DNA of 64,000 bases from Chitinophaga rhizosphaerae (lineage in GTDB: Bacteria > Bacteroidota > Bacteroidia > Chitinophagales > Chitinophagaceae), in assembly GCF_003958645.1 (NCBI RefSeq), contig NZ_RXLO01000006.1, forward strand, positions 62,001 to 126,000. Direction: 5' to 3'. Position numbers and translations under genes: made by a program. Under the pieces are notes generated by a model, which saw nothing but the letters and a program-made list of their open reading frames with translations, was not told the origin of the DNA and did no database searches. Below, in pieces: positions 46,470 through 54,902 of the stretch (position 1 is the first letter of the stretch; every line of letters begins with the position of its first letter).

Positions 46470-47468
46470 TTATTTATTAACAGCAGCAAGGCACTCTTCA
46501 ATAAGTATGCCGTAAAACTCGCGCAAAGTCATGCCTGCGGCGCGCACCTGCTGGGGCACGAGGCTGTTTTCGCTCTGGCCGGGCATGGTATTCACTTCCA
46601 GGAAGTACACGTCGTTCGTCCCTTCTTCGAGGATGAAGTCTGCACGGGCGATGCCTTTGCAGTTGAGGCGGTTGTACAGTTCCTGCGCCACCTGGCGGAT
46701 GTGGGCGGCGGCTTCTTCGGGGATTTCGGCCGGCGTCACTTCATTCGTCACCCCGGGCGTATATTTGGCTTCGTAATCGAAAAACTCTTTGCCGGAGCGG
46801 ATTTCCGTGAGCGGGAGCACCTGCAGCTCGCCGTTTTTCCGGAATACGCCGCACGTCACTTCCGTGCCTTTGATGAATTCTTCGATGAGCACCTGGCTAT
46901 CTTCCCGGAATGCTTTCCGGATGGCTTCGTCCAGGTCTTCCGCATGGTTCACCTTGCTCATCCCGATGCTGCTGCCCCCTTCCGCCGGTTTCACGAACAC
47001 GGGCAGGCGCAGGTAGCTGAGGATGGCGGCGGGAAAATAGGGCTGATCGCGGAAAATATGGTACGACTTGCTCACTTTCACCACGCCGAGCGCGGCCACC
47101 ACTTTGTTGCAATAGCTTTTATTGAAGGTGAGCGCAGACGTGACCATGCCGCAGCTGGTGAAGGGGATGCCGAGCATTTCGAAGTAGCCCTGGAGGCGGC
47201 CGTCTTCACCAGGCGTTCCGTGGATGCCGATAAACACGGCGTCGAACTTGATATGGCCTCCGGCAGTGCGGAGCGAAAAATCGTTTTTGTCGACTTCCAC
47301 GATGGTGCCGTCGGGAGCGGTATATGTCCACCCGTCGCGGGTGATGATGATTTTATAAACGTTGTAAAGGGCGGGATCGATGTTGCGTTCGATCACGGCG
47401 GCGCTTTGGACGGAGATCACATATTCTCCGGAATAGCCGCCCGCAACGAGGGCGATGTTTTTCTTCAT
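46470..47468 (-). CDS. ddl: D-alanine--D-alanine ligase
   Basis: A 332-residue ATP-grasp enzyme that makes the D-Ala-D-Ala dipeptide of peptidoglycan. The start is at MKKNIALVAGGYSGEY (47468). Diagnostic parts are FIGIHGTPGEDGRLQGYFE, PVFVKPAEGGSSIGMSKV, VLIEEFIKGTEVTCGVF and the metal/dipeptide-binding YFLEVNTMPGQSENSLVPQ. Length is normal. It leads the ddl-PASTA-rhodanese run. Confidence 0.97.
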   Translation of the reverse strand: MKKNIALVAGGYSGEYVISVQSAAVIERNIDPALYNVYKIIITRDGWTYTAPDGTIVEVDKNDFSLRTAGGHIKFDAVFIGIHGTPGEDGRLQGYFEMLGIPFTSCGMVTSALTFNKSYCNKVVAALGVVKVSKSYHIFRDQPYFPAAILSYLRLPVFVKPAEGGSSIGMSKVNHAEDLDEAIRKAFREDSQVLIEEFIKGTEVTCGVFRKNGELQVLPLTEIRSGKEFFDYEAKYTPGVTNEVTPAEIPEEAAAHIRQVAQELYNRLNCKGIARADFILEEGTNDVYFLEVNTMPGQSENSLVPQQVRAAGMTLREFYGILIEECLAAVNK

Positions 47469-47484
47469 AGTTCGGCAAAATAAC

Positions 47485-47524
47485 AAAAAAGGAAGGCCCA
47501 ACATACGCTGATCCTTCCTTTCTC
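47485..47524 (-). terminator. intrinsic terminator of the ferredoxin gene
   Basis: The stem AAGGAAGG / CCTTCCTT with a 15-base loop is followed on the - strand by TTTTTTG. It lies between the ferredoxin stop (47564) and the ddl start. Confidence 0.78.
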
Positions 47525-47563
47525 AAGATTATTTCAATGAAATATATCGGTTTGACGGGGAAA

Positions 47564-47911
47564 CTACAGGTGCAGCTTGGCTTTCTTGGCCATGAGCTCG
47601 TCCACCGTTTCCTGGTACATTTCGTCGGGCACGCAGCAATCTACCGGGCAAACTGCAGCGCACTGGGGCTCTTCGTGGAAGCCCTGGCACTCGGTGCATT
47701 TATTGGGAACGATAAAATACGTGTCTACCGAAATCGGTGCATTCCGCTGGTCGGCGTCCATTTCGGTGCCGTCCATCAAAGTATAGCTTCCTTTTACCGT
47801 GGTACCGTCAGCAAGCGCCCATTCCACGCCGCCTTCGTAAATAGCGTTATTCGGGCATTCGGGTTCACAAGCTCCGCAGTTGATACATTCATCCGTTATC
47901 TTAATTGCCAT
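47564..47911 (-). CDS. 4Fe-4S dicluster ferredoxin
   Basis: A 115-residue iron-sulfur protein. The start at 47911 ([20 protein letters not shown]) is the usual family start. The first cluster motif is [12 protein letters not shown] (CxxCxxCxxxCP). The second is [22 protein letters not shown], a CxxC-x8-CxxxCP arrangement shown here in outline, separated by an insert of about 45 residues. It is divergently paired with an acyl-CoA reductase gene, an arrangement I recall from other Bacteroidota. It has its own promoter and terminator. Confidence 0.95.
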   Translation of the reverse strand: MAIKITDECINCGACEPECPNNAIYEGGVEWALADGTTVKGSYTLMDGTEMDADQRNAPISVDTYFIVPNKCTECQGFHEEPQCAAVCPVDCCVPDEMYQETVDELMAKKAKLHL

Positions 47912-47954
47912 ATTGTAAACTTTTTGTTTAGGATGTAAGCCATTAATTTTGCTC

Positions 47955-47987
47955 CAAAAATAAAATATCTTCAAATCAAATACTCAA
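47955..47987 (-). promoter_or_regulatory. promoter of the ferredoxin gene (TTG-N22-TATTTTTG)
   Basis: The -7 TATTTTTG is exact (47955-47962 on the - strand). A TTG lies 22 bp upstream of it (47985-47987), slightly longer than the best spacing. It is 43 bp from the ATG. Confidence 0.6.
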
Positions 47988-48002
47988 TTTATTTTCCCGG
48001 AG

Positions 48003-49016
48003 ATGAATGTAACAAATAAAATCACCCTATTGGAGCGCCTCGGTGCTTATCTGAACGGACAGGGGACGGACGAAGAGCGCGAGGAACTCCGTTTGGTCAA
48101 GGAAAAAGCGTTTCGGCAAAACGGGTGGTTCATCCCGGAATTCGTGGACCTGGCTGTTGGCCAGATCGCGGACAATTTCCTCCGGCGCCCCCTGCTGGAA
48201 GCCTGGGTGGCGCAATACCCGGGCTTCGGCGAACCGGAAGCCCCCAAAACCGTGGGCATCGTGGCCGCAGGGAATATCCCGCTCGTAGGGTTCCACGACT
48301 GGCTCACCGGCTTCCTCTCCGGCCATCGCATCAAACTAAAACTGTCTTCCAAAGACGCCGTGCTGCTCCCCCACCTCATCGGGAAGATCGCGGAATGGTC
48401 TCCCGAAGCCGGCGAGCTCACCTCCGTCCAGGACGTCCTCAAAGACTGCGACGCCTACATCGCCACCGGCAGCAACAATTCTGCCCGCTATTTCGAGTAC
48501 TATTTCTCAAGATTCCCCCACATCATCCGCCGCAACCGCACGTCGGTAGCCGTGCTCACCGGCGCCGAAACGCCCGCGGAGCTGGAAGCCCTGGCAGACG
48601 ACGCCCTCCTGTATTTCGGGCTGGGATGCCGCAACGTCACCAAAGTGCTCGTGCCGGAAGGGTACGATTTCGAGCCGCTCATGACCGCGTTCAAAAAATA
48701 CGACTGGCTCATGGACAATCACAAATACAAGAACAATTACGATTATAACCTGGCGCTGCTGCTCCTCAACAACGCGCCGTTCAAAACGAACGACAACCTG
48801 TTGCTGCACGAGAACGAATCCGTTTTCTCGCCGCTCAGCGTGCTCCATTACGGCATGTACCGAAACCGCGGAGAACTGGAAGCCCAGCTGGCCGAAAACC
48901 CTGACCTGCAGTGCATTGTAGCTGCAGACCGCATCGCTTTCGGACAGGCCCAGGCGCCCCGGCTCACGGATTATGCAGATGGCGTGGATACCGCCGCTTT
49001 CTTCGCCGCATTGTAA
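48003..49016 (+). CDS. acyl-CoA reductase (LuxC-like family)
   Basis: A 337-residue protein resembling the LuxC/acyl-CoA reductase family, NAD(P)H-linked enzymes of the aldehyde dehydrogenase fold. The Rossmann-like part has TVGIVAAGNIPLVGFHDWL and KLKLSSKDAVLLPHL. DAYIATGSNNSARYFEYYF follows, and the likely catalytic Cys lies in YFGLGCRNVTKVLVPEG. It is about 100 residues shorter than LuxC, as is usual for this Bacteroidota subgroup. Its substrate is unknown. It is divergent from the ferredoxin gene, which might serve the same redox process (inference). Confidence 0.88.
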   Translation: MNVTNKITLLERLGAYLNGQGTDEEREELRLVKEKAFRQNGWFIPEFVDLAVGQIADNFLRRPLLEAWVAQYPGFGEPEAPKTVGIVAAGNIPLVGFHDWLTGFLSGHRIKLKLSSKDAVLLPHLIGKIAEWSPEAGELTSVQDVLKDCDAYIATGSNNSARYFEYYFSRFPHIIRRNRTSVAVLTGAETPAELEALADDALLYFGLGCRNVTKVLVPEGYDFEPLMTAFKKYDWLMDNHKYKNNYDYNLALLLLNNAPFKTNDNLLLHENESVFSPLSVLHYGMYRNRGELEAQLAENPDLQCIVAADRIAFGQAQAPRLTDYADGVDTAAFFAAL

Positions 49017-49187
49017 GCCCTGCACTTACATGAGCGGTTAACAAATTGTCACATCTTATTGTTAATTTGACAGGCACTGTTCCACCTATGGCAGTGCCTG
49101 TTTCCATTCCCGCCGGCAGGTTTTAACGTTTGACCTAAAAAACTGTTAAATACTTCCGTGTTATAACATTCAACGGCCATCTGCCGT

Positions 49188-49195
49188 TACATTTG
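49188..49195 (+). promoter_or_regulatory. -7 promoter element (TACATTTG) before the HtrA-like gene
   Basis: An exact TAnnTTTG match 76 bp before the ATG in a 255-bp AT-rich intergenic region. No TTG at the -33 spacing. The long leader may carry further control. Confidence 0.45.
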
Positions 49196-49271
49196 TACAA
49201 CGAGGCATGTAAATTGATGGGGTACAGCCATAGGAAATACCCACATTTTAACCCTTAAAACCAGTACCTGT

Positions 49272-50801
49272 ATGAAATTTTCGCATGTCGCAGGGACCGT
49301 TCTTATCAGCGCGGCGACTGCAATTGCCAGTATATATGTGTACAGCAAATACTTCCAGCCGAAAAGCATGGGGCTGTACCAAAACGGGTCGGACACCGTG
49401 CCGGCCAATTACGTGGATTACAGACCGGGCTCCGCGGGCAGCAGTGCCATCACGCCGCCGACGGATTTTACGCAGGCGGCGCGTATCGGAACACCCGGCG
49501 TAGTACATATCAAAACGAAGATCAATCCCCGGCAGCTGGGTAACAACCTGCAAAAAAGGCGCAGCCTGCTGGAAGAATTCTTCGGCGAACAGTTCGAAGA
49601 CAATAGCCGTCAGTACTATTCACCGCCGCAAATGGCGTCCGGTTCCGGCGTGCTCATCTCGGACGATGGGTACATCGTGACCAACAATCACGTGGTAGAC
49701 GATGCAGACGAAATCTCCGTGACACTGAGCAACAACAAGACATTTACCGCCAAAGTGGTGGGGACGGACCCCAGTACCGACCTGGCCGTGATAAAAATAA
49801 GCGCGACAGGCCTTCCCTACCTGCTGTACGGCAATTCCGACGACGTGCAGGTGGGCCACTGGGTGCTGGCCGTGGGCTATCCGCTCAACCTCGAAACCAC
49901 CGTTACGGCCGGTATCGTGAGCGCGAAAAGCCGCAGCATCGGGATCAACCGGCGGAACAGCCGCAACGCCATCGAGTCGTTCATCCAGACGGATGCGCCC
50001 GTGAACCAGGGCAACTCCGGCGGCGCGCTGATCAATACCGCCGGCGAACTGATCGGTATCAACTCGGCCATCGCGTCGCCCACCGGGGCTTACGCAGGGT
50101 ACTCCTACGCCATCCCGGTGAACCTGGTGAAAAAAGTAGTGAACGATATCATGAAGTTCGGGAACGTGCAACGCGCCTACCTGGGCATCGAATACGACGA
50201 TCCGAACCGGTTGACCGACGAACAACTGAAAGACCGCGGCATGACGCGCGATATGGCCGGCATCAAGGTGCTGGGCGTTCCGCAGGGCGGTGCCGCAGCG
50301 GCGGCAGGGATCAGGACGGGAGACGTGATCACGAAGATCAACGGCGTGTCCACGGCTTCCATCCCCGAACTGATGGAGCAACTGAGCCGCTACAAACCCG
50401 GCGATAAGGTGACGGTCAGTTATCAACGGAACGATAAAGAATTGACTGCCAATGCCATCCTCAAAAACCTGGAAGGCAATACCGACATCGTGAAACTCAG
50501 TGTGATCGACCACCTGGGGGCGGATGTGGCTCCTTTGACCAGGGAAGCGGCCAGCAAATTGGGTATCGACGGCGGGCTGGTGGTAACAAATATCGGCAGC
50601 GGGCTTATCAAGAAACAGACGAATATGAAACCTGAATTCGTTATCCTGAAGGCAGGCAACACAGCCATCAGGTCTACGGACGATCTGAAACGCGCCCTGG
50701 ATGGAAAGAAGGCTGTGAGACTGGAAGGTTTCTATTTTCGCGACCGCTACGCCAATATATATTATTACGACCTGGACCTTTCCGGAGGTACATCGTTTTA
50801 G
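49272..50801 (+). CDS. HtrA/DegQ family periplasmic serine protease
   Basis: A 509-residue envelope quality-control protease with an N-terminal membrane segment or uncleaved signal (residues 5-28). The chymotrypsin-fold triad is complete: His140 in YIVTNNHVVDDAD, Asp170 in STDLAVIKI and Ser249 in NQGNSGGALI. A regulatory loop rich in Arg and Gln precedes the protease (85-120). A PDZ domain follows (about 275-385: RAYLGIEYDD, GVPQGGAAAAAGIRTGDVI), and a second, degenerate PDZ-like region ends the protein. A strong terminator follows. Substrates are misfolded envelope proteins by family knowledge. Confidence 0.96.
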   Translation: MKFSHVAGTVLISAATAIASIYVYSKYFQPKSMGLYQNGSDTVPANYVDYRPGSAGSSAITPPTDFTQAARIGTPGVVHIKTKINPRQLGNNLQKRRSLLEEFFGEQFEDNSRQYYSPPQMASGSGVLISDDGYIVTNNHVVDDADEISVTLSNNKTFTAKVVGTDPSTDLAVIKISATGLPYLLYGNSDDVQVGHWVLAVGYPLNLETTVTAGIVSAKSRSIGINRRNSRNAIESFIQTDAPVNQGNSGGALINTAGELIGINSAIASPTGAYAGYSYAIPVNLVKKVVNDIMKFGNVQRAYLGIEYDDPNRLTDEQLKDRGMTRDMAGIKVLGVPQGGAAAAAGIRTGDVITKINGVSTASIPELMEQLSRYKPGDKVTVSYQRNDKELTANAILKNLEGNTDIVKLSVIDHLGADVAPLTREAASKLGIDGGLVVTNIGSGLIKKQTNMKPEFVILKAGNTAIRSTDDLKRALDGKKAVRLEGFYFRDRYANIYYYDLDLSGGTSF

Positions 50802-50846
50802 GAGAATATTTTACGTGTTTTCATATAGGTTTTATAGGTTAGGATT

Positions 50847-50877
50847 AAAGGCTTCCCGTTTTCGGGAGGCCTTTTTC
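50847..50877 (+). terminator. intrinsic terminator of the HtrA-like gene
   Basis: The stem AAAGGCTTCCCG / CGGGAGGCCTTT with a TTTT loop and one bulge is followed by TTTT. It lies 46 bp after the stop. Confidence 0.88.
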
Positions 50878-51148
50878 ATACATTTTGTTTACTAATTTGT
50901 TACGAATAGTAAGCTTTTAATGTATTACATTTTAATATGTCTTACCAACTGGTTGGCAATAAATTAAATAGAAAAAGCCCTCCGGAAACGGAGAGCTTTT
51001 TGATGGCCGTGCTGGTAAAGAGCTTACAAACATGACCATATATCCTATGAAAACCCTACACCGAATGTAGGACTATAAATCATACAGGCACCGTTACGTT
51101 TGGTAAACGCTGGAAACGGGTTCGGCAACGGCCGTAAAGCATCGGTGA
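50878..51148. other. gene-free stretch between convergent HtrA-like and response regulator genes, with an extra terminator hairpin
   Basis: The whole gap is 378 bp (50802-51179). Besides the two gene-end terminators it contains a third terminator-like hairpin (50972-51002: AAAAAGC and CTCCG / CGGAG and GCTTTTT around a GAAA loop) with A and T runs on either side. There is also a small hairpin CCTACA/TGTAGG (about 51055-51071). No protein gene is seen. TACGTTTG at 51095-51102 is an exact -7 element on +. Confidence 0.6.
50972..51002. terminator. orphan bidirectional terminator-like hairpin
   Basis: A stem with a GAAA tetraloop; T run on + and T run on - (from the A run). It is not needed by either flanking gene, since each has its own terminator. 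Confidence 0.7.
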
Positions 51149-51179
51149 AAAAAAGAAGCCCCTTTGCAGGGGCGGCGTT
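51149..51179 (-). terminator. terminator of the kinase/regulator operon
   Basis: The stem GCCCC (51158-51162) / GGGGC (51169-51173) is followed on the - strand by TTCTTTTTTT, directly after the stop of the response regulator gene. Confidence 0.75.
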
Positions 51180-51941
51180 TCAGAGGTTGATCACTCCTTT
51201 GAGCTGGGTGAAAAACTCGTCTTTTTTGCGGGAAGAGATCGGGATGTTCTTCTGGTCGCTCATGATAACGGCCGTGCCCAGGCCCTTGATGATCTTCACG
51301 ATGTGGTGAATGTTGATCAGGAAGGATTTATGGACACGATAGAACCCCTTGTCAGACAACATCTCTTCGTACTCCTTGAGGGATTTGGAAATGAGATGGC
51401 TGACGTTGTTGATCAGCTGGATCTTCGTATAGCTGTCGAACGCTTCGCAGTAAATAATGTCTTTCAGATCGATGACGTTGTACCCGTCGTTCACAGGGAT
51501 CACGATCTTCGAGAAGGCGTTATCGTTATTCTTGACGTAATCTTTGAGGATGGACGCCAGTTCGTTGAGCCGTCCCTTTTTGCTGCGCTTCACTTTTTCC
51601 AATGCGTCTTCCACCTCACTCACCTTGATAGGTTTGAGGAGATAGTCGAGGGCGGCGAACTTGATGGCTTGCAGTGCGTACTCCTGGAATGCCGTGATAA
51701 ATATCACTTCAAAATTGAGTACAGGGAACATTTCCAGCAGCTGAAAACCGTTATGAGGGGGCATTTCAATATCCAGGAAGAGAACGTCGATGGGGTTGTT
51801 CTTGATCATCTCCGCGGCTTCATGGATATTTTGTGCTTCGCCAATAACTTTTACATCCTTGCAATAGTTTTCCAAAATATTACGCAGGATATGAATGTTG
51901 CGGACCTCGTCGTCTACAATGGCAGCTTTAATTATACTCAT
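51180..51941 (-). CDS. LytTR family response regulator
   Basis: A 253-residue regulator. Receiver domain: AIVDDE pocket, phosphoacceptor Asp57 in VLFLDIEMPPHNG, conserved Lys in LDYLLKPIKV. LytTR DNA-binding domain about 145-250 (IIYCEAFDSYTKIQLI, FYRVHKSFLINIHHI). The ATG overlaps the stop of the kinase gene (ATGA, 51938-51941), so it is translated with it. It is a classical partner for the NPHFIFN-type kinase upstream. Confidence 0.95.
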   Translation of the reverse strand: MSIIKAAIVDDEVRNIHILRNILENYCKDVKVIGEAQNIHEAAEMIKNNPIDVLFLDIEMPPHNGFQLLEMFPVLNFEVIFITAFQEYALQAIKFAALDYLLKPIKVSEVEDALEKVKRSKKGRLNELASILKDYVKNNDNAFSKIVIPVNDGYNVIDLKDIIYCEAFDSYTKIQLINNVSHLISKSLKEYEEMLSDKGFYRVHKSFLINIHHIVKIIKGLGTAVIMSDQKNIPISSRKKDEFFTQLKGVINL

Positions 51942-54874
51942 AACATCTTTACAATGGGAATGAGGATTTCGACCAAGGTACCTGCCTTGTTGCCGAATCC
52001 AGAGTTAAATTTATCAATTATTTCCAACTTTCCAACGCTTCCATTAAAAGATTTGATAATCTGCAGCCTTTCACGGATCACGCTCAACGCCGTGGATTCG
52101 TGTTTAGCGAGCTTTCCGGTCTTAATGCTGTTGGCACGTTCCCACCCGATCCCATCATCATCCACCGCGCAATACAGCAGATCTCCCTGCAGTTCCAGCC
52201 GCACCAGCAGGTGCCCGCTCCCGTTCTTCGGCGCCAGCCCGTGCTTGATGGCGTTCTCCAGGATAGGCTGTATGAGCATGGGCGGGATATAGATCGTGTA
52301 TTCCTTCAGCTCCTGGCTCATGTCGAATTTATATTCGAAAGAATTGGCGAAACGGATTTTCTCCAGCTCGATGTACCGCGTCAGGAAAGCGATCTCGTCT
52401 TCCAGCGAAATATAGGATTTGCGGGAATTATTGAGCATTTGCCGCATGAGCGTCGCGAAATCGGCCAGGAAGTTCAGCGCCTGCTTCTCTTCCTTCTCCA
52501 AAATGAGGTGCTGCACGGAATTGAGCGAATTGAAGATGAAATGCGGGTTCATCTGGTTGGTAAGGGCCTTGGCCTCGAGCTCGGCTATACGCCGGTTGTA
52601 CTCCGTTTTCCGCCGCTCGCCCCCCTTGATCCGCGCCACAATGTACCGCAGCACGAGTAATATAGCCATAATGCCCAATAACACCAGCACACCCCTCGCC
52701 CACCATTCCTGGTACCAGCGCGGCAAAATGGATATGCGCAGCACCACGGGCCTGCTCCACCCGCTCTTGTATTTCCGCGCCCGGATCAACAGCGTGTAAT
52801 CACCCGGTTGCAACTTGGGATAGGGCACGATGTTGCTCATCGTCGTCACCCAACCGGAAGTCGTATCGTTCGAAAAATTGTATTGATATTCCACCAGATC
52901 GGGCAAATCATACGCGATCGCGCCGAATTCCACTTCAAAAGTGCTGCTCCATTCGTACAAATGCTGGAAATACGGTCCCGGGATCCACACGCTGTCCCCA
53001 TATCGGATCGAATTGAGGTACACCGTCGGCGGAACGGTATCCACCGGGATATGGTCCCGCGAGAAATAACAAAGCCCGTTAGACGTGGCCACGTACAGCG
53101 TATCGCCGGCATGACTGATCCCGCGGATGTCGTCGCTCATGAGCCCGTCGTTCGACGTCAGATTGCGCAGCAGCGTGCGGGTGCGGGTATCGATGATCGA
53201 CAAGCCCTTATTGGTAGCCACATACAGCCTTCCGTTCCCGTCATAATACAGCTGCTGGCAGATGTCGCTCACCAAATGATCGGAAGTCCGGAAATGGCGC
53301 ACCACTTCATTATCCTTCAGCACAAATATGCCCTGGTCGCTCGTCCCCACCCACAAATAACCATTGATCCATTGGAGGTCCTTAATGCTTTGGCTGAGCC
53401 GCGGATCGTCCTGCACCGGCACGGGAAATGCCATGTTCCTGCCAAAAAACAGCCCGGAGCTCGTTCCCAGGTAATAGCTGCTATCGCTCACGGAAGCGAT
53501 GGAATTGACCTGGGTTTCCAGCGGCGAAAGGTCGAGGCCCCGCCCGTCTGTCCCGAAAGCGAGCCGGTTGCGGCTCACCACGCGGAGTTTCCCATCCGGC
53601 GCAAAATCCATGTCTTTGATATCGCGCATCCGCAGCGCCGGTTTCGGAGCAGAACCGCCGGGCGCGTAATTAAAGACGATATTATCCGTCGCGATCACCA
53701 GTTCGCTCGAACCCGGTTGCGCCAAGATGCCCAGCACGGAATTGCGGCCGCCGGTAGAATCCAGCTCGTACCTGCGGATGCTCCCGTCTGGCGTCATCAC
53801 GTTCAGCATACCCGCGTTTTCGCCGATATAGAGCAGACCGTTCCGCTTGTCTTTGAACACACTGTACACGGAATGGGAATATAAGCCGTTGGTATTGTCG
53901 AGGTAAGCGAAATAAAAATGCTTGAACGGGATATGGTACACGCCGTCGCCGAAAGTGGTGATCCAGGTATTGCCGTCGCGGTCGTGGAGGATAGATGTAA
54001 TGAAGTGATTGTTCAGCAGTTTGCTGATCTTGCGTTCGCCTCTGAAAAAGTCGCGGATGAGGTACAATGCGCGCGGAGTGCCGATCCAGAGGTTGTCTCC
54101 GTTGATGCTCATGCTGCTGATCTCTTCGCGGATGCCCCATTCCGAACCGGAAAAGAAGGGCATAATGTCTTGCGGGGTGTAGGAATAGAGGATATTTCCG
54201 GTGATGATGACGGGATTGCTCCGGATGCGCTCCACAAACCTTTGGTTACCAAGTGAATATGGCGGAGCGATAAATATTTTCTGCTGGACGTTGTTGCTGT
54301 CTTTCACGCCCGCAAGGTTGAAATACCGTTGCAGGGGGTAGAAGACGCTGTCCTTGCCGAGGATGCTCATAACGTCCATGGAGCTGGCGCCGAGCTTGTC
54401 GTACACCGTTTTGCGGCCGTTGTACTGGATAATGCGGCCGGCGGAATTGAGGAACCAGATGGTGCGGGCGCGGTCTTCGAACGCGTATTGCACGAAATGG
54501 CTGCGGCTGTTGTAGCGGAGGGTGGAATCGGTGTCTTCGTTGTGGACAACGTGGTTCTGGAAGAACGAGAGTTTCCCGTTGCTGGTGAAGAACCAGATGC
54601 GGCCGCGGCTGTCTGCTGCGAGCTTCCCGACGTCGTTATCGGTGAGACCGTCCTTTTTGGTATAGTTGCGGAAGCGTTTGCCGTCGAATTTACTGACGCC
54701 GGTAGGCGTGGCGAACCAGATAAAACCTTCGAGGTCCTGTACGGCGCTGTATACCGTAGCGTTGGCAAGCCCATCCTTCACATTATAATTACGGATGACC
54801 AGGCCCTGCGCGGACCCCACGAGGGGGCCGGCCAGGCAGGCCAACAGCAATATTATGTAACGGATGGCTTGCAT
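51938..54874 (-). CDS. sensor histidine kinase with periplasmic two-component-regulator propeller
   Basis: A 978-residue membrane kinase. Signal peptide (MQAIRYIILLLACLAGPLVG), then about 600 residues of propeller-type repeats with motifs such as VQDLEGFIWFATPTGVSKFDG (in part), ADSRGRIWFFTSNG and HDRDGNTWITTFGDG. A Y_Y_Y-like beta domain (about 640-720) is followed by one membrane helix (about 725-750) and a short coiled coil. The kinase core NQMNPHFIFNSLNSVQ has phosphoacceptor His778, with ENAIKHGL in the ATPase part. Unlike hybrid systems of this class it lacks a fused receiver and AraC domain; the LytTR regulator is separate but coupled. A TTG codon at 54883 would add three residues. The ligand is unknown. 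Confidence 0.94.
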   Translation of the reverse strand: MQAIRYIILLLACLAGPLVGSAQGLVIRNYNVKDGLANATVYSAVQDLEGFIWFATPTGVSKFDGKRFRNYTKKDGLTDNDVGKLAADSRGRIWFFTSNGKLSFFQNHVVHNEDTDSTLRYNSRSHFVQYAFEDRARTIWFLNSAGRIIQYNGRKTVYDKLGASSMDVMSILGKDSVFYPLQRYFNLAGVKDSNNVQQKIFIAPPYSLGNQRFVERIRSNPVIITGNILYSYTPQDIMPFFSGSEWGIREEISSMSINGDNLWIGTPRALYLIRDFFRGERKISKLLNNHFITSILHDRDGNTWITTFGDGVYHIPFKHFYFAYLDNTNGLYSHSVYSVFKDKRNGLLYIGENAGMLNVMTPDGSIRRYELDSTGGRNSVLGILAQPGSSELVIATDNIVFNYAPGGSAPKPALRMRDIKDMDFAPDGKLRVVSRNRLAFGTDGRGLDLSPLETQVNSIASVSDSSYYLGTSSGLFFGRNMAFPVPVQDDPRLSQSIKDLQWINGYLWVGTSDQGIFVLKDNEVVRHFRTSDHLVSDICQQLYYDGNGRLYVATNKGLSIIDTRTRTLLRNLTSNDGLMSDDIRGISHAGDTLYVATSNGLCYFSRDHIPVDTVPPTVYLNSIRYGDSVWIPGPYFQHLYEWSSTFEVEFGAIAYDLPDLVEYQYNFSNDTTSGWVTTMSNIVPYPKLQPGDYTLLIRARKYKSGWSRPVVLRISILPRWYQEWWARGVLVLLGIMAILLVLRYIVARIKGGERRKTEYNRRIAELEAKALTNQMNPHFIFNSLNSVQHLILEKEEKQALNFLADFATLMRQMLNNSRKSYISLEDEIAFLTRYIELEKIRFANSFEYKFDMSQELKEYTIYIPPMLIQPILENAIKHGLAPKNGSGHLLVRLELQGDLLYCAVDDDGIGWERANSIKTGKLAKHESTALSVIRERLQIIKSFNGSVGKLEIIDKFNSGFGNKAGTLVEILIPIVKML

Positions 54875-54902
54875 CAACGGCAATTATCGGCTTTTTCCTT
54901 GA

